DNA of 8,263 bases from Halanaerobiaceae bacterium (GTDB taxonomy: Bacteria; Bacillota; Halanaerobiia; Halanaerobiales; DTU029): assembly GCA_012521855.1 (NCBI GenBank), contig JAAYLO010000192.1, positions 1 through 8,263 of the forward strand, given 5' to 3'. The position numbers were made by a program, and so were the translations under genes. Positions 1-7,359 of the stretch are shown one piece after another. The notes below the pieces were generated by a model, which saw only the letters and a program-made list of their open reading frames with translations, made no database searches and was not told the DNA's origin. Numbering within the stretch: position 1 is the stretch's first letter; the number at the start of each line of letters is the position of its first letter.

Positions 1-464
1 AGGGCATAGTATTCACATTGAATTGGTACCAGTATTCCATCTGCTGCTGTTAAGGCATTAAGGGTCAATAGTCCAAGAGATGGCGGACAGTCAAAAATTA
101 TATATTGATATTTTTCATCCAGATTACTGATGGCTTTCTTTAGTTTTCCCTCTCTTGATATCATCGAGACCAATTCAATTTCAGCCCCGGCCAGATCAAT
201 ATTAGCGGGAAGTATATCAAACTTATCTATCTCTGTTTTTATTATTACATCTTCAACATTTATATCATTAATCAGGACATCATATATACTATATTCAAGT
301 TTGCTTTTATCAACTCCGACCCCGCTCGTAGCATTTCCCTGTGGATCCACGTCCACCAACAATACATCATAACCCAATTCTGCCAGTGAAGCACTTAAAT
401 TTACAGCAGTAGTGCTTTTCCCTACTCCGCCCTTCTGATTAACAATAGCAATCTTATTTGCCAA
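1..464 (-). CDS. soj: Soj/ParA-type chromosome partitioning ATPase, N-terminal part (cut by window edge)
   Basis: ParA-family ATPase that, with a ParB partner, acts in origin segregation and in control of DnaA. I translated 154 codons before the window ends. Visible are the deviant Walker A motif KGGVGKST (residues 11-18, signature Lys11), the switch I/A' motif LLVDVDPQGNAT (35-46) and the Walker B region IIFDCPPSLG (about 120-130). The predicted start is TTG at 462-464, with AGGGGTGA five bases upstream. With this start Gly12, Lys16 and Asp40 take the same numbers as in Bacillus subtilis Soj. Two in-frame starts lie further upstream: GTG at 473 and ATG at 488, the latter overlapping the noc stop as ATGA. 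They would add a hydrophobic MIQVGVIF-like extension not usual for the family. The gene lies 20 bases after noc and is probably co-transcribed. The C-terminal DNA-binding part is outside the window; a parB/spo0J would be expected next. Confidence 0.95.
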   Translation of the reverse strand, partial: MANKIAIVNQKGGVGKSTTAVNLSASLAELGYDVLLVDVDPQGNATSGVGVDKSKLEYSIYDVLINDINVEDVIIKTEIDKFDILPANIDLAGAEIELVSMISREGKLKKAISNLDEKYQYIIFDCPPSLGLLTLNALTAADGILVPIQCEYYA

Positions 465-484
465 AAAAATCACCCCTACCTGAA

Positions 485-1306
485 TCATTTTTTAAACTCT
501 TCTGTCCTGGGAAGACGAATTATATATTCAAGATATTTTCCTTTATCATTTTTCTTTACTTCTACATCCAGACCAGCTTCTTTCATTTCCTTTATTGTAT
601 TATTAAGTGTATTTATAAATAGTCTCAAATCCTTATATACAGTATAAACCCTTTTCTTCTTTTCTTTTTTTTCTTTTTCTTCTTTTATTTTCTCGATAAT
701 TTTTTCAGTTTCTTTAACACTTAAGTTTTTTTCTTTGATTTGTTTAATTACTTCAAGCTGGCTTTTTACATCATCAAGTTTTAATAATGCACGTGCATGT
801 CTTTCAGTTATTTCTTCAAAATTAATCTTATTACAGACCTCAGTAGGTAAATTTAATAATCTTATTTTGTTTGCAATTGTTGACTGGCTTTTACCTAATC
901 TTTCTGCAAGCTCCTGTTGAGTCAGTGAAAACTCATTGATTAAGCGTTGATAGGCTTTAGCTTCTTCAATGAAATTCAGGTCTTTTCTCTGTAAATTTTC
1001 AATAATGGCTATTTCCGCAATCTCCTGATCTTCTATTTCCTTTATTATGGCGGTTATCTCTTTCATTCCTAGATATTTACAGGCCCTGAGCCTTCTTTCA
1101 CCTGCCACCAATTCATATCTATTATTTTTCTTACGTACTATTATTGGCTGAATTATACCATAATTTTTTATTGATTCTGCCAGTTCCATTATTTCATCCT
1201 GTTTAAACTCCATCCTGGGTTGAAAGGGGTTTGGTTCAATCTCTTCTATCAAAATCTTATTTATCTCCCCGGACCTCTTTTCTCCCTGCTTAAAAGGTAT
1301 TTTCAT
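485..1306 (-). CDS. noc: Noc-type ParB-family protein (nucleoid occlusion)
   Basis: 273-residue ParB/Srx-family CTPase and DNA-binding protein. The N-terminal ParB domain covers about residues 17-107, with the CTP-binding GERRLRA (69-75) and ENLQR (103-107). A helix-turn-helix follows at about 128-152 (TQQELAERLGKSQSTIANK). A Lys/Glu-rich linker spans about 205-220 and a C-terminal dimerisation region about 225-267. I call it Noc rather than Spo0J because the recognition helix reads QSTIANK, as in B. subtilis Noc, because the C-terminal DLRLFINTL...IIRLPR resembles Noc's ending, and because it sits between rsmG and soj as Noc does. Noc binds its own DNA sites and protects the nucleoid from division-septum assembly. 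The start is ATG with GGAGGT eleven bases upstream. The N-terminus (MKIPFKQGEKR) is short and polar compared with the membrane-binding amphipathic helix of Bacillus Noc. A second ParB of the Spo0J type is the alternative, less likely. Confidence 0.85.
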   Translation of the reverse strand: MKIPFKQGEKRSGEINKILIEEIEPNPFQPRMEFKQDEIMELAESIKNYGIIQPIIVRKKNNRYELVAGERRLRACKYLGMKEITAIIKEIEDQEIAEIAIIENLQRKDLNFIEEAKAYQRLINEFSLTQQELAERLGKSQSTIANKIRLLNLPTEVCNKINFEEITERHARALLKLDDVKSQLEVIKQIKEKNLSVKETEKIIEKIKEEKEKKEKKKRVYTVYKDLRLFINTLNNTIKEMKEAGLDVEVKKNDKGKYLEYIIRLPRTEEFKK

Positions 1307-1368
1307 CGTTTTAAATGACCTCCGCTTATACTATTAATTAATTTCTTCATATTTACTTTATTTCCTGC

Positions 1369-2094
1369 CTAAAGGGGGCGTTTTTTTGGGATGCCCGGTT
1401 TTCTGGGATATTTAGCCGGTGTAGCTCTTCTTTTCGTTATTTCTACCAGAATTCTTTCTCCCTGAATTCCAGGTATTTGCACGGTATATAGAGCAGTGAG
1501 CTCTCCCCCCATTGTTTCTACTGCCTTTTTGCCTGCTTCCAGTTCTTTCTGGTAACCGGAAGCTTTATAAAATATAGTCTTTCCATTAATAACAGTGAAG
1601 GGAATAGTATATTCACTAAGTATATTTATGGGGGCAACAGCTCTCGATACAGCAAAATCATATTTCTCTCTGTATTCTTCATTTCTTCCCAATTCTTCAG
1701 CCCTGATGTGTAAAAGATCAATTCCCGTTAAGTCCAGTATTTTTACTAAATTATTCAGGAAATTGATCCTTTTTTTTATTGAATCCAGTAAAACCATCTT
1801 TATATCCGGTTGGAATATCTTCAATACTAATCCAGGAAATCCAGCACCAGTTCCTATATTTATAATTTTCATTCCAGAACTCAAAGGGTATTTTGTAAAA
1901 AAAGACAGGGAATCGAGAAAATGTTTGATTATTATCTCTTCTTCACTATTAAGAGCAGTTAAATTATACTTTTTGTTCTCTTCCAGGAGATAATTCATAT
2001 ATAACCATAAGCGTTCTTTTAATATTGTATCTCCTTCAAGACCCAGTTTCTTAATACCCTTATCAAAAACTGTATCAAACTTATGCTTTTCCAT
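1369..2094 (-). CDS. rsmG: 16S rRNA (guanine-527-N7) methyltransferase RsmG
   Basis: SAM-dependent methyltransferase of the GidB/RsmG family, which methylates N7 of G527 in 16S rRNA; its loss gives low-level streptomycin resistance in other bacteria. The length of 241 residues is normal. Family landmarks are NLTAL (44-48), HFLDSL (58-63), the SAM-binding loop IGTGAGFPGL (80-89), SRAVAP (150-155) and the basic C-terminus TPAKYPRKPGIPKKRPL. The residue just before the glycine loop, usually Asp, is Asn79 here. The gene overlaps the end of mnmG by 14 bases, and its ATG is preceded by AAGGAGG inside mnmG, which suggests coupled translation. The adjacency mnmG-rsmG-noc-soj is the classic origin-side order. 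Confidence 0.97.
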   Translation of the reverse strand: MEKHKFDTVFDKGIKKLGLEGDTILKERLWLYMNYLLEENKKYNLTALNSEEEIIIKHFLDSLSFFTKYPLSSGMKIINIGTGAGFPGLVLKIFQPDIKMVLLDSIKKRINFLNNLVKILDLTGIDLLHIRAEELGRNEEYREKYDFAVSRAVAPINILSEYTIPFTVINGKTIFYKASGYQKELEAGKKAVETMGGELTALYTVQIPGIQGERILVEITKRRATPAKYPRKPGIPKKRPL

Positions 2095-3985
2095 TATTCC
2101 TCCTTCTCTTCATCTGCTCCAGATAAATCATCAAAACAGAAATATCAGCTGGTGATACCCCCGATATTCTGGAAGCCTGGCCCAGTGAGCGGGGTTTAAT
2201 TTTATTTAATTTCTCCCTGGCCTCCAGACGGAGATTCTTAATTTCATTATAATCAAGGTCTTCTGGAATCAATTTGCTTTCCATTTTCTTAAATTGTTCA
2301 ACCTGCCCTTTTTGTCTCTCAATATATCCTTTATATTTCACTTCTATTTCTACCTGTTCTATAATTTCTTTCGGGTGATCAGGCAGCTTATCATAAAAAA
2401 TCTTCAGTTTGTTATAATCCAGTTCCGGTCTCCTTAATAATTCCTCAAGTGTAACGGGTTTAGAGAGATCACCGCTGCCCAGTTCTTTCAGTTTTCTTTT
2501 TATCTCAACTGTCGGCTTTACTTTATTCTCCCTTAAAATATTAATTGTTTCTTTGATTTTCTGTACCTTTTCTGAAAATCTTTTGAATCTGTCTTCAGTA
2601 ATTAATCTAATCCTGTATCCTATAGGTATAAGTCGTTGATCTGCATTATCCTGTCTCAACAGCAATCTGTATTCTGCCCTGGCGGTCATGATACGATAAG
2701 GCTCTTCTGATCCTTTTGTCACTAACTCATCTATTAAAACACCAATATAAGCCTCTGAACGGTCCAGAATCAGAGGCTCTTCTCCCCTTATACTTAAAGC
2801 TGCATTTATTCCTGCTATAAGTCCCTGGGCAGCAGCCTCTTCATACCCTGAAGTTCCATTGATCTGACCGGCTGAATAAAGACCTTTTATATTTCTGCAT
2901 TCAAGTGTTAACTTTAAATCAACAGGGTCTATACAATCATATTCTATAGCATAGGCTGGTCTCATTATCTCTGCTTTTTCCAGCCCGGGAACAGATCTGA
3001 CCATTTCAATTTGTACATCATAGGGGAGACTCGTTGATAACCCGGCTGCATAATATTCATCAGTAAAGAGTCCTTCTGGTTCGAGAAAGACCTGGTGTCT
3101 TTCTTTGTCCGGAAAACGGACAACTTTATCCTCAATAGAGGGACAATACCTTGGTCCAACACCCTCTATAACACCACTGAAAAGAGGAGCCCTGTCTATA
3201 TTTTTACGTATTATTTCGTGTGTCCTTTCACTGGTATAGGTCAAAAAACAGAGCTTTTCATCGGTTGTTTTTACTTCACTCTCTTCAAAGGAGAATCTCA
3301 AACCATTTTCACTTTCCTGTGGGATCATATTTTTGAAGTCTATGGTGTTTTTATTTAATCTGGGAGGGGTTCCGGTTTTAAATCTCCTCAGTTTCAGACC
3401 AGCTTTAATCAGTGATTCAGAGAGTTTATTAGCAGGGAATTGTAAATTGGGTCCTGAGTTAAATGTTGTTTCCCCGATAATGATTCTACCTTTCAAAAAG
3501 GTCCCAGTTGTAATTATAACCTTCTTTCCCCTGTAAAATATACCTGTTCTGGTTATAACTCCTTTTACCTCATTTTCCTCAATTACAATTTCCTCAACCA
3601 GGCCCTGTTTTAAATGTATGTTTTCTTCCCTTTCCAGTAATTGCTTCATACGCTGATGATATTTTTGCTTATCAGCCTGTCCTCTTAAACCCTGTACAGC
3701 AGGACCTTTACTGGTATTAATCATCCTGATCTGAATCATGGTTTCATCCATATTTCTGGCCATTTCCCCGCCAAGGGCATCTATTTCCCTCACAATATGT
3801 GATTTCCCTGGTCCTCCCAGAGACGGATTACAGGGCATAAAAGCAACATGATCCAGACTGATAGTAAGGATCAATACTTTCATTCCCATTCTGGCAGAAG
3901 CCAGGGCTGCTTCACACCCGGCATGTCCTGCTCCAATGACTATTACATCATATATATCACTTTTTTTACATGTCTTTCTGGCCAA
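2081..3985 (-). CDS. mnmG: tRNA uridine-34 5-carboxymethylaminomethyl modification enzyme MnmG (GidA)
   Basis: FAD- and NADH-dependent partner of MnmE. The complex installs carboxymethylaminomethyl or aminomethyl groups on wobble U34 of tRNAs reading NNA/NNG codons. The 634-residue length matches the family (about 620-635). Visible are the FAD dinucleotide fold VIVIGAGHAGCEAAL (14-28), PCNPSLGGPGKSH (51-63), TGTFLKG (160-166), GPRYCPSIEDK with Cys281 (277-287), NGTSGYEEAAAQG (376-388) and AEYRLLLRQDNADQR. The start is TTG at 3983-3985 with GAGGAGGGAG just upstream; no ATG lies nearby that would keep the conserved N-terminus. The gene follows mnmE by 14 bases, so the two subunits of the complex are made together, and its 3' end overlaps rsmG. 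Nothing is broken or missing. Confidence 0.98.
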   Translation of the reverse strand: MARKTCKKSDIYDVIVIGAGHAGCEAALASARMGMKVLILTISLDHVAFMPCNPSLGGPGKSHIVREIDALGGEMARNMDETMIQIRMINTSKGPAVQGLRGQADKQKYHQRMKQLLEREENIHLKQGLVEEIVIEENEVKGVITRTGIFYRGKKVIITTGTFLKGRIIIGETTFNSGPNLQFPANKLSESLIKAGLKLRRFKTGTPPRLNKNTIDFKNMIPQESENGLRFSFEESEVKTTDEKLCFLTYTSERTHEIIRKNIDRAPLFSGVIEGVGPRYCPSIEDKVVRFPDKERHQVFLEPEGLFTDEYYAAGLSTSLPYDVQIEMVRSVPGLEKAEIMRPAYAIEYDCIDPVDLKLTLECRNIKGLYSAGQINGTSGYEEAAAQGLIAGINAALSIRGEEPLILDRSEAYIGVLIDELVTKGSEEPYRIMTARAEYRLLLRQDNADQRLIPIGYRIRLITEDRFKRFSEKVQKIKETINILRENKVKPTVEIKRKLKELGSGDLSKPVTLEELLRRPELDYNKLKIFYDKLPDHPKEIIEQVEIEVKYKGYIERQKGQVEQFKKMESKLIPEDLDYNEIKNLRLEAREKLNKIKPRSLGQASRISGVSPADISVLMIYLEQMKRRRNNGKA

Positions 3986-3999
3986 AATATCTCCCTCCT

Positions 4000-5394
4000 C
4001 TATTTTCCAAGACAGAAGTCGCTGAAAATACGGTCAATTATATCTTCAGTAAGGGTTTCACCGGTTATCTCACCAAGTGCATCCAGACAGTACCTGAGAT
4101 CTATTGTATAAAAATCATAGGGCAATTCCTGCCTGTGAGAGTCAATAACTCTTTCTATAGCCTTTAAAGCCTTTTCAAGGGCGATCTTGTGCCTGGTCCT
4201 GCTTATCAGTATTTCTTCATCTGTTCTTCTTATATTTTCCCCTAGCACCTCATTTATAATTGCTTCTTTTAACTCCTTGATACCCCTTTCTTCTTTTACT
4301 GATATTTTCAAAAGACTATGATTTTTAAACTTTTCTTCTATTTCACTATAATCAAAATCCGGATCCAGATCTGTTTTGTTTACAAGAATTATGAGGGGTT
4401 TATTTTTAACCAGTTCGTATATTCTTATATCATCTTTTCCAAGACCCTGACTTATATCAATCATCATCAGCACTAAATCAGCTTCCTTTAAATATTTTTC
4501 TGTTTTTTCCACACCAATTTTCTCTACCAGGTCTTCAGTCTTTCTTATTCCAGCTGTATCTATTATTCTAAGGGGTATTCCTTCAATATTCAGGTATTCT
4601 TCTATAGCATCCCTGGTTGTACCGGGGATGTCTGTTACTATTGTCCTTTTGTCTTCCAGCAGTGTATTCAATAAACTTGATTTGCCTACATTTGGCCGGC
4701 CGACAATCACTGATTTTAAGCCTTCTCTATATATAATTCCCTCTTTACTGGTGGAAATCAATTCTTCCAGTTGTGCTTTAATGTTCTTTAATCTTTTCTC
4801 TAAAACACTGGAATCAAATCCCTCAATCTCATCCTCAGGGAAATCTATGGATGCTTCTAAATGTGCATATAAAGCAATTACTTTATCTTTTATCTCTTTT
4901 ATTTTTTCTGATAGTTTTCCACTTAAATGATTGATGGCCAGATCCAGACTTTTTTCTGTTTTGGAATTAATCACTTCCATAATCCCTTCTGCCTGGGTCA
5001 GGTCTATTCTCCCATTTAAAAAAGCACGTTTGGAAAATTCGCCAGGTTCAGCCAGTTTTGCCCCATTACTTAATATCAGTTCCAGTACTTTTTGCAGGGG
5101 TAAAGTTCCTCCATGACAATCTATCTCAACTACATTTTCACCAGTAAAAGAATGAGGTTCACGGAAAACAATACAGATAACCTCATCAACAATTTTGCCA
5201 TTTTCCGGATTAACAATATGTCCGTAATGAGCAGTATATGTTCTGGCTTTCCTTAAATCCTTGCCCTTTATACTTCGAAATATACTGGCTGCTATCTCTA
5301 TGGAGCTTCCTCCACTTATTCTTATCTTCCCTATTCCTGCAGAGCCGGGAGGAGTGGATATAGCAGCAATTGTATCATTCTCCAGAACAGTCAT
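4000..5394 (-). CDS. mnmE: tRNA modification GTPase MnmE (TrmE)
   Basis: 464-residue GTPase that works with MnmG on tRNA U34, binding a folate one-carbon donor. The N-terminal folate-binding domain (about 1-120) starts DTIAAISTPPGSAGIGKIRISG. A helical region follows, with the G domain inserted at about 225-380: G1 GRPNVGKS (232-239), G2 region DIPGTTRD (255-262), G3 DTAG (279-282), G4 NKTD (339-342). The helical C-terminus ends in the family signature Cys-x-Gly-Lys (CLGK, 461-464), whose Cys is important for modification. The start is ATG with AGGAGG twelve bases upstream, a rather long spacing. An intrinsic terminator ends only 30 bases before the start codon, so expression probably relies on readthrough or on a promoter inside jag that I could not identify. 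Confidence 0.98.
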   Translation of the reverse strand: MTVLENDTIAAISTPPGSAGIGKIRISGGSSIEIAASIFRSIKGKDLRKARTYTAHYGHIVNPENGKIVDEVICIVFREPHSFTGENVVEIDCHGGTLPLQKVLELILSNGAKLAEPGEFSKRAFLNGRIDLTQAEGIMEVINSKTEKSLDLAINHLSGKLSEKIKEIKDKVIALYAHLEASIDFPEDEIEGFDSSVLEKRLKNIKAQLEELISTSKEGIIYREGLKSVIVGRPNVGKSSLLNTLLEDKRTIVTDIPGTTRDAIEEYLNIEGIPLRIIDTAGIRKTEDLVEKIGVEKTEKYLKEADLVLMMIDISQGLGKDDIRIYELVKNKPLIILVNKTDLDPDFDYSEIEEKFKNHSLLKISVKEERGIKELKEAIINEVLGENIRRTDEEILISRTRHKIALEKALKAIERVIDSHRQELPYDFYTIDLRYCLDALGEITGETLTEDIIDRIFSDFCLGK

Positions 5395-5424
5395 TTTCTT
5401 TTATGTCCTCCTCTCTTCATCATT

Positions 5425-5456
5425 AAAAAAACACCCAGCAGGCTCAGCTACTGGGT
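5425..5456 (-). terminator. Intrinsic terminator between jag and mnmE
   Basis: Read on the minus strand, ACCCAGTAG pairs with CTGCTGGGT around a 6-base loop (9 base pairs including one U-G), then one G and an uninterrupted run of seven U. It starts 18 bases past the jag stop codon and ends 30 bases before mnmE. This is the best terminator in the window and divides the minus-strand gene string into two blocks. Confidence 0.8.
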
Positions 5457-5474
5457 TTATTCTAAACAAATTTC

Positions 5475-6119
5475 CTATTCATTATCCAGAGTTTCTTTTT
5501 TTTCAATTAAAACCTTCCTGAAAGGTTCTTTTCCTTCACTATAAGTAATTACCCTTGGATCATCTTTCAGATACATATGGATAATACGTCTTTCCTGAGG
5601 TGACATGGGTTCAAGCATTACTTTTCTTCCAGTAGAAACAGCTTTTTCAGCTAACTTTCTTGCCAACCTCTCCAGGGTTTTCTTTCTTCTTTCTCTGTAT
5701 CCTTCAGCATCCAGTATTACTCTATAATATGAATTCGTATTTTTATTAATGACTAATGATGTAAGGTATTGTACGGCATCAAGGGTTTCTCCCCTATGAC
5801 CGATAATAATACCCAAATCCTTGCTTTCTATATTATAATATATCTGTTCTTCATTTGTCTCTTCTTCTACAACTTCTACATTTGCTTCCAGAGGAAGTTT
5901 TAAGAAGAGTTCCTTTAAAAACTCAATTCCCACTTTAACATGATCTACTTTTTCTTTAACTTCCACTACTGCATTCTTTGATCCTATTAAGCCCAGTAAT
6001 CCTTTGGAACCTTCTTCAATAACCTTGATATCTGCATTTTCCCTTTCTATGCCCAGTTTCTCCAGAGCTGCCCTGATGGCCTCCTCAACTGTTTTTCCCT
6101 CCTGTTTTATTATTTTCAT
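5475..6119 (-). CDS. jag: Jag/KhpB (EloR) RNA-binding protein
   Basis: 214-residue cytoplasmic single-stranded nucleic-acid binding protein of the Jag/KhpB family, which pairs with KhpA in other Bacillota and is linked to cell elongation and sporulation. A Jag-N domain lies at about 1-55 (EGKTVEEAIRAALEKLG ... GSKGLLGLIGSKNAVVEV). A KH domain follows at about 75-145 with the GHRG loop (107-110) and TLDAVQYL. The C-terminal R3H domain is at about 150-206, with the motif Arg-x-x-x-His in ERRIIH and the conserved ending DPRVITYSEGKEPFRKVLI. The ATG overlaps the yidC stop as ATGA, so translation is probably coupled. The gene is followed by the terminator at 5425-5456. Domain order and length are normal. 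Confidence 0.95.
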   Translation of the reverse strand: MKIIKQEGKTVEEAIRAALEKLGIERENADIKVIEEGSKGLLGLIGSKNAVVEVKEKVDHVKVGIEFLKELFLKLPLEANVEVVEEETNEEQIYYNIESKDLGIIIGHRGETLDAVQYLTSLVINKNTNSYYRVILDAEGYRERRKKTLERLARKLAEKAVSTGRKVMLEPMSPQERRIIHMYLKDDPRVITYSEGKEPFRKVLIEKKETLDNE

Positions 6120-6751
6120 TCTTTTTTCTCAACCCCCTTATTCCCGGGTTCCCTTTCAATAATATACTGCTGTAAAACAGAAAGTATTGTCTGTGTCAAC
6201 CAGTAAATCAAAACACCTGCTGGTAATCTGAACCCTATTATTAATATCATGATGGGCATCATCCACATCATCATATTGTTCTGAGCTGCACTTCCGGAAA
6301 ATTTAGTAGTAAGATATGTTTGTCCCACCATTGCCAGAACATTCAGGAGCACCAGAATTAAATCCGGTCTTGATAAATCCTTTATCCACAAAAAACTGGT
6401 TTCGGTCATGTCAAGATTAAATATAGCCCTGTACAGTGGAAAGATAATAATCATTGTGATGATAAGCGTGATGATAAGCGTGATGAAGCCGGAAAGAGGA
6501 TTTACACCTCTTTCTAAATATAGTTTATTCACTTCTTCAGCCTGTTTTTCTTTATTGTCTTTATATTTCTGCTGAATTTTCTGTACTTCCGGCTGAAGTG
6601 CCTGAATCGCTTTCATTGATCTTGTCTGTAATAAGGACAGGGGATACATCATAAGCTTAACTATTATAGTAAATATAATAATAGAAACAGCATAGTTCCC
6701 CACCAGTGAATTAATAATTTCCAGTGCCTGTGACATAATTCCTGTTAACAT
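6116..6751 (-). CDS. yidC: YidC/Oxa1-family membrane protein insertase
   Basis: 211-residue insertase, the short Gram-positive type with about five membrane segments and no periplasmic domain. Recognisable parts are QTRSMKAIQALQPEVQKIQQKY (42-63, cytoplasmic coiled hairpin), GVNPLSG (82-88), FLWIKDLSRPD (120-130) and MMWMMPIMILIIGFRLPAG (161-179). Three oddities stand out. There is no lipoprotein signal or lipobox Cys; the protein starts almost directly at the first core membrane segment. The groove Arg of B. subtilis SpoIIIJ is Lys32 here. The second segment, FITLIITLIITMIIIFPLYRAI, lacks the family's Cys-Pro and Gln-Met-Pro residues and carries a 12-bp tandem duplication. The reading frame is intact, with AGGAGG seven bases before the ATG. 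It lies 11 bases after yidD and overlaps jag by four, the usual insertion-module context. Confidence 0.93.
   Translation of the reverse strand: MLTGIMSQALEIINSLVGNYAVSIIIFTIIVKLMMYPLSLLQTRSMKAIQALQPEVQKIQQKYKDNKEKQAEEVNKLYLERGVNPLSGFITLIITLIITMIIIFPLYRAIFNLDMTETSFLWIKDLSRPDLILVLLNVLAMVGQTYLTTKFSGSAAQNNMMMWMMPIMILIIGFRLPAGVLIYWLTQTILSVLQQYIIEREPGNKGVEKKE
6456..6486. repeat. 12-bp in-frame tandem repeat inside yidC
   Basis: The unit GTGATGATAAGC (plus strand) occurs twice without a mismatch at 6456-6467 and 6468-6479, followed by seven bases of a third copy. It encodes the repeated Ile-Ile-Thr-Leu in YidC residues 89-99. Removing one unit makes the distance between NPLSG and YRAI equal to that in B. 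subtilis SpoIIIJ (14 residues, against 18 here), which points to duplication of four codons. Confidence 0.9.
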
Positions 6752-6762
6752 AAATATTCCTC

Positions 6763-6972
6763 CTATTCAACCGGGTCATATCCTCCAGGGTTAAAGGGAT
6801 TACACCTTAATATTCTCCATAAACCTAAATAAAAACCTTTGATAATTCCATACTTCTCTACTGCCTGGATGCAGTATTCCGAGCAGGTAGGATAAAATCT
6901 ACAGCTTTTTGGAGTCCATGGAGATATTGCTTTTTGATAAAATCTGATCAGCAAAATATACAGCTTTTTCAT
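6763..6972 (-). CDS. yidD: YidD, membrane protein insertion efficiency factor
   Basis: 69-residue protein of the YidD (DUF37, alpha-hemolysin-like) family. It associates with the inner face of the membrane through an N-terminal amphipathic helix and assists YidC-dependent insertion. Nearly the whole sequence is family signature: LLIRFYQKAISPW (7-19), CRFYPTCSEYC (24-34), AVEKYG, GLWRILRCNPFNPGGYDPV (50-68). The three conserved cysteines are present. The start ATG shares its A with the rnpA stop (TAATG), with AGAGGG placed five bases before it inside rnpA. The gene ends 11 bases before yidC. The length is at the short end of the family but complete. Confidence 0.97.
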   Translation of the reverse strand: MKKLYILLIRFYQKAISPWTPKSCRFYPTCSEYCIQAVEKYGIIKGFYLGLWRILRCNPFNPGGYDPVE

Positions 6973-7319
6973 TATTTCCCTCTAATTTCTTCTTTTATCC
7001 CAGCTTTGCTAAGTAATATATCTAAATCCCTCTCCAACCCGCAGTAATCAAGTTCTATAACCGGTTTCCTCGCTATAATAATAATATCAAAACCTTTTTT
7101 TAAATCTTTTTTAAGCCTTATTATTTCTCTCAATCTTCTTTTTAATTTATTCCTCACTACAGCTTTTCCTATTTTTTTGCTGATTGAAAAACCTACTCTA
7201 TTTAAGTTTTGATTATTAGGATAATAATATAAAACCAGATTATATGTAGCAACTGATTTACCTCTATTATATACCCTGTTAAATTCACTTTTTTTTCTTA
7301 ATCTTAATATATTTTTCAC
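6972..7319 (-). CDS. rnpA: Ribonuclease P protein component
   Basis: 115-residue basic protein subunit of RNase P, which binds the catalytic RNA (RnpB) to mature tRNA 5' ends. Family features are LRKKSEFNRVYNRGKS (6-21), VGFSISKKIGKAVVRNK (42-58) and the RNR motif RNKLKRRLREIIR (56-68). The length is typical. The start is GTG at 7317-7319; AGGGGG lies 13 bases upstream, a loose spacing with a U-run between. It overlaps yidD by one base (TAATG). Unusually, no rpmH (ribosomal protein L34) gene precedes it; a near-consensus promoter is found there instead (7383-7411), giving a predicted leader of about 57 bases. Confidence 0.96.
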   Translation of the reverse strand: MKNILRLRKKSEFNRVYNRGKSVATYNLVLYYYPNNQNLNRVGFSISKKIGKAVVRNKLKRRLREIIRLKKDLKKGFDIIIIARKPVIELDYCGLERDLDILLSKAGIKEEIRGK

Positions 7320-7359
7320 AAAAAAATATTATCCCCCTGAATACTAAGATTTTTCTTTA

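Noticed and set aside
130..372. Plus-strand ORFs opposite soj, noc, rsmG, mnmG and mnmE
   Set aside because: They are antisense shadows of clearly conserved genes; their translations show no family motif and have no ribosome sites.
787..798. Palindrome ATGCACGTGCAT with a CACGTG core, as in parS
   Set aside because: The outer bases do not match the parS consensus TGTTTCACGTGAAACA, and the codons are explained by the Noc sequence ERHARAL. No convincing parS was seen in the window.
1307..1368. Possible separate promoter or terminator between rsmG and noc
   Set aside because: No stem with a U-run and no -35 paired with the TAGTAT-like sequence were found, so co-transcription is assumed.
2965..3162. 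65-codon minus-strand ORF inside mnmG in another frame
   Set aside because: It lies wholly within intact, conserved mnmG coding sequence.
6139..6152. CCCGGG-centred sequence resembling a Noc binding site (ATTTCCCGGGAAAT)
   Set aside because: Only the core and two flanking T match; the right half differs. It lies in the yidC coding end. A similar partial match at 3802-3815 in mnmG also fails in its right half.
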